Positions 26,208 to 33,856 of a stretch of DNA of 64,000 nt are shown piece after piece (positions within the stretch are counted from its first letter, which is position 1; each line of letters starts with the position of its first letter). The stretch lies in the NCBI GenBank assembly GCA_964598845.1, contig CAZRDM010000006.1, positions 1 to 64,000 on the forward strand, in the 5' to 3' direction. This DNA is from FEN-987 sp964598845 (GTDB lineage Archaea; Thermoproteota; Bathyarchaeia; 40CM-2-53-6). The translations under genes and the position numbers were made by a program. The notes beneath the pieces were generated by a model. It was given only the letters and a program-made list of their open reading frames with translations. It was not told the origin of the DNA and searched no databases.

Positions 26208-27197
26208 ATGCCACAGATAATAGAATGGGTCTCCGCAGGACCTGAGGACATAGTATGGCGTTACCCGATACAAGATATCACTTGGGGCGCCCAACTGATC
26301 GTCCGCGAATATGAGATGGCGGTATTCTTCAGGGATGGAAAGAGCTACGACACCTTCGGAGCGGGCCGACATACGCTGACAACACTCAATCTTCCGTTGC
26401 TGACGTCGGTGCTTTCTCGAATTGCAGGCTTCGAACGCACACCCTTCAAGGCTAATGTGATATTCATCTCCACTAAGCAGTTTGCTGGAAAATTCGGAGC
26501 ACGCGCCCAGACAACCGAACTCGCACCCTTGATGACGTTCGGGACTTTATGGTTCAGGGTCGAGGACGCGTCTCTCTTCGTGACCGAAGTTGTCGGCGGC
26601 CAGAATGCGTACTCCACTCCCGACGTGAACAATTTCCTGAGAGGATTCATCAACGAGAAGATGATCGACGTACTCTCCAAGTACGATTTGCAGACTGTCT
26701 TCACGAAACTCGATGAAACGTCGAACGAGGTCAAGGCGAATCTAATCGACTACTTCAAGCGACTCGGGGTCAACATGGTCGACCTGAAGTTCGAAGGCAT
26801 CGATACAACACCGGAATTCAGGGATAGACTCTTCTGGCTAAAGGCGGGACGCGTCCCAGCCGAGGAGGTAATCCGAATGGAAACCGTGAAAGAAGCTGCG
26901 AAGGAGTTAGGTAAGTCTCCTGGTGGCGGTGCTGCCTTCGGAGCTGGGATGGTACTCGTCCCACCCCTCTTCCAGACACAGGCGACTGGCGCAGGAGTGT
27001 CGGTTGCACTTGTCGTCTGCCCGAACTGTCAAGCACACATACCCTCGACATCCAAGTTCTGCCCGAACTGCGGCCAGAGCATTGCGGCAAGTCAAGCTCA
27101 GCCGAGCAACATACCGGTCAAGAAATGCTCGAAATGCGATGCCGTAGTCCCGACCGCCGCAAACTTCTGCCAGAACTGCGGCACGAAACTAGGTTGA
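26208..27197 (+). CDS. SPFH-domain protein with C-terminal zinc ribbons
   Basis: 329 residues. N-terminal SPFH/band 7-like domain of the virion-core-protein-like branch (DIVWRYPIQDITWGAQLIVREYEMAVFFRDGK... and FFKANVIFISTKQF-type strands; ...FINEKMIDVLSKYD...), ending near residue 235. A Gly/Ala-rich linker follows, then two zinc ribbons: CPNCQAHIPSTSKFCPNCGQ and CSKCDAVVPTAANFCQNCG. The family is related to Bacillus YdjI and is linked to membrane stress and phage-shock-like functions. It is the last gene of the 24793-27197 cluster and its 3' end overlaps the convergent membrane gene. Confidence 0.87.
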   Translation: MPQIIEWVSAGPEDIVWRYPIQDITWGAQLIVREYEMAVFFRDGKSYDTFGAGRHTLTTLNLPLLTSVLSRIAGFERTPFKANVIFISTKQFAGKFGARAQTTELAPLMTFGTLWFRVEDASLFVTEVVGGQNAYSTPDVNNFLRGFINEKMIDVLSKYDLQTVFTKLDETSNEVKANLIDYFKRLGVNMVDLKFEGIDTTPEFRDRLFWLKAGRVPAEEVIRMETVKEAAKELGKSPGGGAAFGAGMVLVPPLFQTQATGAGVSVALVVCPNCQAHIPSTSKFCPNCGQSIAASQAQPSNIPVKKCSKCDAVVPTAANFCQNCGTKLG

Positions 27198-27542
27198 AGA
27201 ACGCTGAATCCTCGTGTAAGCCAAGAAAACGAGTCCGAAGAAGATCAGGACAACAGCAAGAATGTATCCAGCCAAGGTTGTCTGAATGGAAACTGCGATC
27301 CACAGTACGCCGATTACCATGGCTAGGACACCGTAACCAAGAGTTGTTCTAGGCGACATCTCGAACGACCCTGGAGCCTTAACTTTCAGAACGGCCATAA
27401 TCGAGAAGATCACGCCGACACCCACCAAGAACAAGGCAGGCAACTGAGCTGCCGCTACCACTCCAACTAGGAAGAGGAACAAAATAATTCCGAGAAGGAA
27501 CATCACAGAACCTGCGAGATAGGCCTCAAATCGCCGCGACAC
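27189..27542 (-). CDS. Four-helix membrane protein
   Basis: 117 residues, almost entirely hydrophobic, with four transmembrane segments (residues about 8-30, 34-52, 66-84, 88-107), short loops and a basic C terminus (YTRIQRSST). It resembles small DUF308/HdeD-like membrane proteins in layout, without a motif that would settle the family. Convergent with the SPFH gene, overlapping by 9 bases. Function unknown. Confidence 0.75.
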   Translation of the reverse strand: MSRRFEAYLAGSVMFLLGIILFLFLVGVVAAAQLPALFLVGVGVIFSIMAVLKVKAPGSFEMSPRTTLGYGVLAMVIGVLWIAVSIQTTLAGYILAVVLIFFGLVFLAYTRIQRSST

Positions 27543-27786
27543 CTACGTGCCCTCCACCATACAGTTCCGCTGCGTTAGTATATGTGCTAGACTTGAAGAT
27601 CTTCAGTGCTTCTTATAGACTGCTATCATCCGCTGCCGAAACATTTCTCCTCGCTTTCACTGATCCTTCTATACTCCCGGACTTCGCCTTACTATAACGT
27701 GTGAAAAGCTTGAGCAAGGAATGGTTCTTCTAAATTCAAGAAAAGATTACCTTAATTTGTCAAACCCAGCCTTACACGTGCGCAGT

Positions 27787-28012
27787 GCGGGGATACCAGA
27801 GCCAGGTCAAATGGGCGGGTCGCGTGCTCCGCATGCGTGCGAGATGCTCGTCGCCTACGCTTGGCCACGCGCGCTACACTCAAGATTCGCCGTTTGCGTG
27901 AGGCTTCGCGCGCGGGTGAGCTATCCCGTGGCGTAGGCCTTCGTGGGTTCGAAACCAAGCCACTGGCGTTTCGGATGAACCCAGTGGTGTGGCGAGAGTC
28001 CCACTCCCCGCA
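27787..28012 (+). tRNA. tRNA-Leu(CAA) with three introns
   Basis: Acceptor GCGGGGA (27787-27793) pairs with TCCCCGC (28005-28011); discriminator A at 28012, CCA encoded at 28013-28015. The D loop GAGCCAGGTCAAA and long variable arm mark class II Leu. After 5' anticodon-stem bases CGGG (27816-27819) a 58-nt intron runs to 27877; A-CTCAAGA-T (27878-27886) supplies the loop with anticodon CAA at 27881-27883; a 38-nt intron (27887-27924) precedes CCCG. Joined, the stem is CGGGA/TCCCG, a perfect five pairs. A third intron of about 45 nt (27954-27998), with a CCACTGG/CCAGTGG hairpin, splits the T loop. Boundaries may move by one or two bases. Splicing endonuclease substrates of this kind are known from intron-rich Thermoproteota. 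Confidence 0.9.
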
Positions 28013-28015
28013 CCA
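27999..28015 (+). repeat. 17-bp direct repeat, copy 1 (tRNA-Leu 3' end)
   Basis: Identical to 29515-29531; a degraded copy (14 of 17 bases) lies at 28791-28807. Together they bracket two small regulator cassettes. Confidence 0.85.
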
Positions 28016-28143
28016 ACGAGCCACCTCCCTTACGGGTCTACTCGTTCGCACGTAGAATTCAGTAAAGACCGTTTTACTAAGGACTGCTCCACTGCTGACC
28101 CTAAATCCTTCTCCCACATTGATATTGTGCTGTGGTGGATTAG

Positions 28144-28596
28144 TTGGAAGAGCAGGAGAAGCGTGAATTCGAGAATCTTGAGCAGGAAGTCTTCAAGGCT
28201 CTAGATCATCAGATGAGAAGAGACATTCTAGGGTATGTTGGTGAAGGAAGAGAGAGCACGTTCACTGACATTATGACAAGAGTGAAGGTGCCCGATAGCC
28301 CGACTCTGTCATATCACGTGAAAACACTCGCCCCGTTCATCGAGCAACAGGGTGGCAAGTATCGGCTCACACCTATGGGAAAGGATGCATACAACTTACT
28401 GCTCAAGGCAGGAACATGCAACAAGCTGACCCTATTCCAAAAGAAGCGGTTGGGAGCCACGTTCGGCAATGCGCTCTTGTGCGGGATAGCAATGGTCGCC
28501 GCGGCCTTTCTCGAAACCAACATTATCCTCTACACTGTCATTCTGCCATTCAATGCTTTCATCAGCACAACCACAACATGGCAGCTGTTCAAGTAG
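28144..28596 (+). CDS. ArsR-like winged-helix protein with membrane segments
   Basis: 150 residues, TTG start. The first 90 residues are an ArsR-like winged helix (VFKALDHQMRRDILGYVGEG, then PDSPTLSYHVKTLAPFIEQQGGKYRLT). The rest holds two hydrophobic helices (GNALLCGIAMVAAAFLE and TNIILYTVILPFNAFIS), so it may be a membrane-tethered regulator, a layout common in archaea. It lies between the tRNA-Leu and a degraded copy of that tRNA's 3' end at 28791, suggesting it was brought in as a small cassette. Confidence 0.75.
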   Translation: MEEQEKREFENLEQEVFKALDHQMRRDILGYVGEGRESTFTDIMTRVKVPDSPTLSYHVKTLAPFIEQQGGKYRLTPMGKDAYNLLLKAGTCNKLTLFQKKRLGATFGNALLCGIAMVAAAFLETNIILYTVILPFNAFISTTTTWQLFK

Positions 28597-28854
28597 CTAG
28601 GGTACTTTCGAAGCGGACCAAGTGACATACTCCCCCGAGAGAATCCCCGGACCTTGATAAGAGCCAATGACTTTTCTTTAGCTTCACCATTACGTAGGTC
28701 CAGGCGTCAGCCAGATGAGTGACTCATATGACGCCGACAGGACACAACTAGGTCCGCAGAGTGAGCGTGGAAGATACCACTGCGTTTGAATCCCACTCCT
28801 TGCACAAGACTTAATTTGTATTCTCCGTATTACGCGTATAGGGATGACTTGATC

Positions 28855-29190
28855 ATGGAGAGGCTTGTTGAAAGAGAATTGATAGTCCCTGTCCGTTTCT
28901 CAAGGCGGGAGATCGAGAGAATCGACAAAGCGGTGGAAAGGGTTGGAGCCAAATCTCGGAGCGCACTGATTAGGGAAGCTACCCAAAAATACCTTCAGGA
29001 GGTCGGTAGCCTCAAAGTCATTGAAATCCGGAACGACGTCACGCTCAAAGATGCTAAGGGTGAGATTGTAACATACCTTCGCAAACACAAGGAAGTCGAA
29101 ACCTTTGACATTGCCAATGACCTCAGACTCGACCTTGAGCTCACTGTCAAGGCGTTGAAGGAACTCTGGGAAGAGGGCAGAGTGGCATGA
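28855..29190 (+). CDS. Ribbon-helix-helix regulator with C-terminal helical domain
   Basis: 111 residues from the ATG at 28855. The N-terminal RHH reads ELIVPVRFSRREIERIDKAVERVGAKSRSALIREATQKYL: a short strand then two helices, the CopG/Arc/MetJ fold. The C-terminal half (AKGEIVTYLRKHKEVETFDIANDLRLDLELTVKALKELWEEGRV) resembles a winged helix, giving a two-headed regulator. An upstream extension to 28786 is unlikely since it would overlap tRNA-like sequence. Its stop overlaps the ATG of the next small frame by 4 bases. Probably autoregulates the cassette. Confidence 0.8.
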   Translation: MERLVERELIVPVRFSRREIERIDKAVERVGAKSRSALIREATQKYLQEVGSLKVIEIRNDVTLKDAKGEIVTYLRKHKEVETFDIANDLRLDLELTVKALKELWEEGRVA

Positions 29191-29360
29191 TAGGCAAAGA
29201 GGTTGGAGACCGACTCATCGGCGAGCAAATCCTCTGCGAATGTCGGAAGATGAAAGGCCCGGTTCTCATACACAAAGGTGCCCATAGAGCCCAGAGATAC
29301 GCCTTATGCGGCCTCCCGGCAGAGGCTGTAATGACCAAGAAATGGAGGCTAGTGGAATAG
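29187..29360 (+). CDS. Small protein coupled to the RHH regulator
   Basis: 57 residues, ATG overlapping the RHH stop (ATGA), which indicates translational coupling. It contains CEC near residue 18 and a further cysteine (LCGLP) near residue 43, with many basic residues, so a small metal-binding or nucleic-acid-binding protein is possible. No family recognised. The arrangement of regulator plus tiny partner recalls toxin-antitoxin modules, but nothing in the sequence proves that. Confidence 0.5.
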   Translation: MIGKEVGDRLIGEQILCECRKMKGPVLIHKGAHRAQRYALCGLPAEAVMTKKWRLVE

Positions 29361-29443
29361 CCTCGGAGCACGCGCGTTCGACGATGCCGCCAGATAGTAA
29401 CGAACCGGAACCAGTGGCCGGTTCGAGAGTGCGATAGAATGAA

Positions 29444-29531
29444 CTGGAACGAGTTCGCGGGTTCGAATCCCACCCCTGGTTAAACGGACGAACCGAGTAG
29501 TGCGTGGGCGAAACTCCCACTCCCCGCACCA
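29444..29531 (+). other. tRNA-Leu 3'-half-like sequence with T-loop intron, no 5' half found
   Basis: TTCGCGGGTTCGAA (29454-29467) resembles the T arm, and 29515-29531 (TCCCACTCCCCGCACCA) is identical to the last 17 bases of the tRNA-Leu at 27999-28015 including CCA. The intervening stretch aligns base by base, with differences, to the third intron of that tRNA (GGA-GAACC-AGT-GTG...TGG-CGA). A hairpin GAACT/AGTTC just upstream could be a variable arm. No GCGGGGA acceptor strand exists within 500 bases upstream. So it is a decayed duplicate, an attachment-site copy, or a 3' half of a split tRNA. Confidence 0.6.
29515..29531 (+). repeat. 17-bp direct repeat, copy 2
   Basis: Exact copy of the tRNA-Leu 3' terminus with CCA, 1.5 kb downstream of the complete gene. 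Confidence 0.85.
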
Positions 29532-29739
29532 CTCTGTTGTGTGGCTCATCATTCTCGGAAATGGTTTGTTGAAATCCTCGCAATCTGACTTGACCAGCTA
29601 TGGAAATCAGGGTGCCGGTAAATACTGATCGAAGCCGAGTTAGATTTCCAGAGGCGAAGACTTAACACGACATCGTCCAGCAGGCAAAACCAGAAATGTT
29701 GTTTGGTCGTACACAGCCTTAGGGAGGCGTAGGCTAGAG

Positions 29740-30102
29740 ATGAGCGAGAATTTGCCAAGGGGACACGAGATGCAGCGGACCCTAGCGATCACTACTGTCG
29801 GGAGGAAATCTGGGAGGAAGCATCAAACTACAATCGAGTTCGCTGTTGACGAGAATGGTAGGCTCTTCATTTCCACACGCGATGCAAGAAGAGATTGGGT
29901 CAGAAATGCGCTGAAGAACCCCTCAGTCGAAGTAACGATTGGAGGTGTCACAAGAAAGATTAAGGCACTGCCTCTCAATTCAGATGAGGATAAGGCCGGG
30001 CTCGTCAAGCTGTATAGGAAGAAGTACCTAGGTGCTAAATTGTACGGCCTCTTTTTTCCGAAGTACAGGCCGCCGCAATGTTTCGAACTGAAACCGGAAT
30101 AA
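29740..30102 (+). CDS. DUF385-type deazaflavin-dependent nitroreductase-like protein
   Basis: 120 residues, split beta-barrel family that binds F420 (or FMN) and reduces varied substrates. Conserved elements: LAITTVGRKSGRKHQTTIEF, then RDWVRNALKNPSVEVTIGG. The C terminus is shorter than usual but ends with KYRPPQCFELKP, as in family members. ATG start with AGGCTAGAG upstream. It is the intact counterpart of the frameshifted gene at 23018. Implied F420 presence is inference. Confidence 0.82.
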   Translation: MSENLPRGHEMQRTLAITTVGRKSGRKHQTTIEFAVDENGRLFISTRDARRDWVRNALKNPSVEVTIGGVTRKIKALPLNSDEDKAGLVKLYRKKYLGAKLYGLFFPKYRPPQCFELKPE

Positions 30103-30370
30103 CCCCCACTAGTTTTTCGCGCGTGTCAACATCAGAAGCTATCGTGTGCCCAAGTCAGCCCCCCAAAGCCATCCGAAAAGGCATCGAGCCCACAAAGGCA
30201 GAAACGGGCGGTGTGAAATCCTGCCTTCGATGCCCAGCGAGGTCTCCCGGCAACTCAACATCGATCTCAAACTAGAGGCAAAGCAGACCGATTTTAACAG
30301 ATACTGCGTATGGACAAATCATATAGGCACCCGCGCTATACAAGAGCGGTATACAGAGGAACGGCAGCCA

Positions 30371-31096
30371 ATGGCAGTGTTGAACGTCAGGTTGGCTGAG
30401 GAGATGAAGAGAAAGCTTGCCGAACTTGCGAAAGCAGTTGGCACAAGCCAGAGCCATCTGGTAAAGAGTGCGGTTGAGGAGAAGATCGCGGTGCATGAAG
30501 TTGCACACACAGACGCGCCGCCCAAGATCCCCGAATGGGTGCCTGATGGAAAATATGTCGCGCTAGTTCGAGGCGCAGTTGCTGCTGTAGGAGACTCGGT
30601 GGCAGAAGTTGTCGCCGCTGCGTTGCAGAAATTTAGCGAGGACCACATTCATGTTGCCCGCAAAGGCAGACTAATCAAGCCCGTACATTATGCTTTCTTC
30701 GCGGAAGCAACTATGAAGTGTTGGAAATACGCTACAGTGGATGAGCAATCTTACCCTATCATACCCATTACCATAGTCGGTAAGGAGAAGAGAGTGACAG
30801 CGGCATCGTCTCCCGACACCGCTGCCAGCCTAACACTGGTTAGCTCGGAGATCGTCGCTGAGGCGGACCTACAACCCATAGCCCAAGAAACGATCGCAAC
30901 GGCTGCCGGTCCGGTTAAGACGAGGACCTTCAACGCGAAGATAGAGCTGGCCGTTGGCAAATACGAGACAGTGATCGCATCGCTCAGGATTCCGAAGGTG
31001 CTCCCTTTTCAAGTTCTGCTGGGAAGAAATCTCTTGGACATGATTGATCTTTATGCTCTAGGCAAGACCAAAGTTGTTTGCCTCAAGGATCCGTAG
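30371..31096 (+). CDS. RHH / DUF5678-like / retropepsin-like fusion protein
   Basis: 241 residues from the ATG at 30371. Three parts: a ribbon-helix-helix start (MAVLNVRLAEEMKRKLAELA, KAVGTSQSHLVKSAVEEKIA); a DUF5678-like segment around residues 55-95 (DGKYVALVRGAVAAVGDSVAE...HIHVARKG); and a C-terminal region resembling clan AA aspartic proteases: YPIIPITIVGKEKRV, PDTAASLTLVSSEIV near residue 155 where retropepsins have DTGAS, and LPFQVLLGRNLLDMIDL near the end, matching the family's terminal strand-helix. The catalytic Asp is kept, Gly is replaced by Ala. A DNA-binding head on a protease-like body suggests a self-processing or sensor regulator; this is inference. Confidence 0.75.
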   Translation: MAVLNVRLAEEMKRKLAELAKAVGTSQSHLVKSAVEEKIAVHEVAHTDAPPKIPEWVPDGKYVALVRGAVAAVGDSVAEVVAAALQKFSEDHIHVARKGRLIKPVHYAFFAEATMKCWKYATVDEQSYPIIPITIVGKEKRVTAASSPDTAASLTLVSSEIVAEADLQPIAQETIATAAGPVKTRTFNAKIELAVGKYETVIASLRIPKVLPFQVLLGRNLLDMIDLYALGKTKVVCLKDP

Positions 31097-31151
31097 CATC
31101 TGAGGGCTCGAGATTCATTCGCTTAGCCTCACCTTTGATCGTAGAATATCT

Positions 31152-31778
31152 CTAAGCGGTTGATGCGATCCTCTGCAGGAAATTCTCCAGTATTCGTTTA
31201 CCTGCCGGATTCTCTTCGTTCCATCCCTCAGGGTGGAATTGCAGTCCATATATTGGGAATTTCTCGTGTCTCATGCCCTCGATCTCAGTGCCCGCTGATC
31301 TAGCGATGCAGAGGAAACCAGACGGCAGTGGTTTCACCTCTTCCCTATGGCTCTGCAGAACCCTTATCTTACTAGGTAAACCAGCGAGAAGTGTATCCTT
31401 GTCCTCCAGTATCACGGTTCTGAATCCTTCAACGGGGTCGTGCATTTTTGTTACTTTTCCTCCATAAGCCAGTGCGAGGGCTTGGTGTCCACCACAGATC
31501 CCGAGGATGGGGACTCTGATCTTGGGCAGGGATTTGATGAAGTCGTTAAAACGAATTCGATCTGCAGTTCTTGTGTAGAGTGCCTCTGTCCCACTCAAGA
31601 TCACCCCGGAATGATTGTCGTTCACTGTCTCTGGATCCGATTTGGGAAGAGTCTCAAAGTCTGTGAGCATCACATCTGTCCCGGGGGCAGCCTCATTAAT
31701 TCTGCTGACCAGCTTCTGGAGTTTTCGTCTAAACCGATGCGCGTTCATGTAAAGTCTTACGACGAGAATGCCCTTCAC
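31152..31778 (-). CDS. Class I glutamine amidotransferase (GMP synthase GATase-like)
   Basis: 208 residues. Nucleophile elbow GICGGHQALALAYGG with the catalytic Cys near residue 98, and the His-Glu pair in YGLQFHPEG near residue 182, complete the triad that releases ammonia from glutamine. It most resembles the stand-alone GuaA amidotransferase subunit of archaea; no GuaA synthetase subunit is in the window and the N-terminal region (LVSRINEAAPGTDVMLTDFETLPKSDP) is not the canonical one, so another amidotransferase role is possible. Confidence 0.82.
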   Translation of the reverse strand: MKGILVVRLYMNAHRFRRKLQKLVSRINEAAPGTDVMLTDFETLPKSDPETVNDNHSGVILSGTEALYTRTADRIRFNDFIKSLPKIRVPILGICGGHQALALAYGGKVTKMHDPVEGFRTVILEDKDTLLAGLPSKIRVLQSHREEVKPLPSGFLCIARSAGTEIEGMRHEKFPIYGLQFHPEGWNEENPAGKRILENFLQRIASTA

Positions 31779-31988
31779 AGCCCAGACTCTCTGAGCATTC
31801 TAAGCACGGATCTAAACCTCTCTCTTATGTCCTCCGATGCTCACGCGTTTCGCTATGGCATGGCGGTAAGCAAGCGGGTCAGAATTCTTACTTCTCCAAT
31901 TTAGAAGGACTCTCTCGCGCCCTAACTCATATGCTTCTACGCCTAGACCAGATCAATCACATTCAACAGGTCGTGCATTCACTTGATA

Positions 31989-32408
31989 CTACTTCAGCCT
32001 GTCGAGCGCTTCCTTGAACTTCCCGGCGTGAGCCTTTTCGGCCTTTGCCAATGTCTCGAACCATTTTGCTATTTCATCAAAGCCTTCTTCGCGAGCTACC
32101 TTCGCAAACTCAGGGTACATGGTGGTCGACTCATATGTCTCACCCTTGATTGCGGAATCCAGCATTGACTTAACGTCCGGTACGGGAACCTTCGTCACAG
32201 GATCACCTACAGACTTCATGAAGTCAAAGTGCCTCAGAGCGTGTGCCGTTTCTCCTTCAGCCACTGATCTGAAGAGAACCGAAATCTCCGGATAGCCCTC
32301 CTCGTCTGCTCTTCTGGAGAAGTAGGTGTACCTGCGATTTGCCTGTGATTCACCTGCGAAGGCCGCTCTCAAATTCTCAATAGTCTTAGATTCAGCAAGT
32401 TCCATCAT
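31989..32408 (-). CDS. Rubrerythrin-type diiron protein (no rubredoxin domain)
   Basis: 139-residue four-helix diiron protein. The ExxH-type ligands are in AAFAGESQANRRYTYF and SVAEGETAHALRHF, repeated in the second half (TTMYPEFAKVAREEG, LAKAEKAHAGKF). The C-terminal rubredoxin domain of full rubrerythrins is absent, as in sulerythrin-like forms; an external electron donor is needed. It reduces peroxides, pointing to low-oxygen life with occasional oxidant stress. Single gene, ATG start. Confidence 0.9.
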   Translation of the reverse strand: MMELAESKTIENLRAAFAGESQANRRYTYFSRRADEEGYPEISVLFRSVAEGETAHALRHFDFMKSVGDPVTKVPVPDVKSMLDSAIKGETYESTTMYPEFAKVAREEGFDEIAKWFETLAKAEKAHAGKFKEALDRLK

Positions 32409-32567
32409 TTTGCCTCCAGTTCGAACTGCTTGTTGACGTTCACCTGGTTAAGTTCTGGAGCTAAGTTCCCACTATGACATGAGACGGAAAGAGTTATGCG
32501 TCCGACTTGGACCGGGCTACGATGGCGTTGGAGGTAAGAGTCGGACACCCGACATCCTGGTCGTCGG

Positions 32568-33719
32568 TCAACTGATCTTTCCTCGGATTCTCAGCCCGAG
32601 CGCCGAAATAAGCGCCGTTACGAGAACAACAGTTCCTGCTACGGGATACATGAATTCTGTAGCCAATCCAGCCGATGATGCTTCACGTGCAAGGATGAAG
32701 CTGAATTCTCCGCGAGGGTTCATCCCAATCGCAATATCGTTGGCTTCATTCCGCTGAGCAGATAGAACGGCTCCTAGGTATGAGCCCGCATATTTGCCCA
32801 TGAACGCTAGTCCGACGACCGGAATAGCGATAGTCAGGTTGGAAAGCTGTGATAGATCCACGAGCATACCCATGGATACGAAGAAGATAATGAGAAACAG
32901 ATCCCGAACAGGGCTGATCTTTCCATGGACGAACCTTGCTCTCTTACCACGAATGACGAACCCCATCAGGAAGGCGCCTGTGGCCGCAGAGAATCCAAGC
33001 TGCGAGGAGACGATTGCCAGCGCAAACCCCAAGCTCAGTGAGAGCAAGAATCCTGCCTCTTCAACATCAACCTCAAGTTGGCTGATCTTGTCAATAGCGC
33101 GAGGCGCTAGGTAGACTCCCAAAAAGAAAGCAAGAGCCAGCAAGAGAATTCCTCGAATAGCCCAGCCCGTAACTTCCAACAGGCTCGGATGTGAACCAAC
33201 TGCAAAGGTGGGAATTAGGGACAAGATGAGGATGGCGATGATGTCCTCGATCACTAGGGCTCCCATCATGATACTTGCAGATATCTGAGTCATCGCTCTG
33301 CGTTCGTAGAGAATCTTTGCAACTAGGGCTGTACTACTGATGCCAATCACGCTGGCTAGCAGAATGCTTTCGACAATTGACCAGCCTAGTACGAAACCTG
33401 CGGAAAGGCCTGCGATGAAAGAGAACGTGATCTCCGTGAAAGAGAATAATAGAACCTTCGATCTCATCGCCCTCAACTGAAATGGGTCAAGTTCAAGGCC
33501 AACGACGAAAAGCAAGAGTACGATGCCCACTTCTGCCATCGCTTCGATGGTGGCGAAATTCGTAACAAGCTTGAATCCGAAAGGCCCGATGATTATGCCA
33601 GCGACAAGTTGCCCCAACGCTGCAGGAAGTCGAAGCCTCCATGCAACTAGGGTAAGGGCTAGCGCCGATCCTGCGATGATCCCCAACTCGACCAGAACCG
33701 AGCCCTCAGGAGCAGGCAA
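32568..33719 (-). CDS. CPA2/Kef-type cation:proton antiporter
   Basis: 383-residue membrane protein with about 12 hydrophobic segments. The CPA2 signature appears as LAALGQLVAGIIIGPFGF near residue 35 and FVVGLELDPFQLRAM near residue 75; the helix with LVIEDIIAILIL near residue 155 carries the expected acidic residues of the ion site. No RCK/TrkA regulatory domain follows the membrane part. It exchanges Na+ or K+ for protons. Monocistronic, ATG start. Confidence 0.9.
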   Translation of the reverse strand: MPAPEGSVLVELGIIAGSALALTLVAWRLRLPAALGQLVAGIIIGPFGFKLVTNFATIEAMAEVGIVLLLFVVGLELDPFQLRAMRSKVLLFSFTEITFSFIAGLSAGFVLGWSIVESILLASVIGISSTALVAKILYERRAMTQISASIMMGALVIEDIIAILILSLIPTFAVGSHPSLLEVTGWAIRGILLLALAFFLGVYLAPRAIDKISQLEVDVEEAGFLLSLSLGFALAIVSSQLGFSAATGAFLMGFVIRGKRARFVHGKISPVRDLFLIIFFVSMGMLVDLSQLSNLTIAIPVVGLAFMGKYAGSYLGAVLSAQRNEANDIAIGMNPRGEFSFILAREASSAGLATEFMYPVAGTVVLVTALISALGLRIRGKIS

Positions 33720-33856
33720 TGGCGGCCCAGAGTGTAAGATGCAACAAGTTACTTGAAGCTATTCACATGAGGATTCGTATCCATGTTGTCAACGACTCAG
33801 CACAAGAAAATAGCCCATGATCCCACCTCAAACCGGAGGATGCTGAGGGAGATCGT

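Noticed and set aside
28681..28815. A complete tRNA ending TCCCACTCCTTGCAC
   Set aside because: The T stem does not pair, and no acceptor 5' strand or anticodon arm fits; kept only as a degraded repeat copy.
29187..29360. Confirmed toxin-antitoxin module with the RHH gene
   Set aside because: Only gene order suggests it; the small protein has no toxin fold I recognise.
29444..29531. Permuted tRNA (3' half before 5' half)
   Set aside because: No GCGGGGA-type 5' strand was found downstream either.
29266..29583. Reverse-strand frame across the tRNA-like region (contains GWDSNPRTRSSS)
   Set aside because: This is the well-known false protein produced by translating the T arm of a tRNA.
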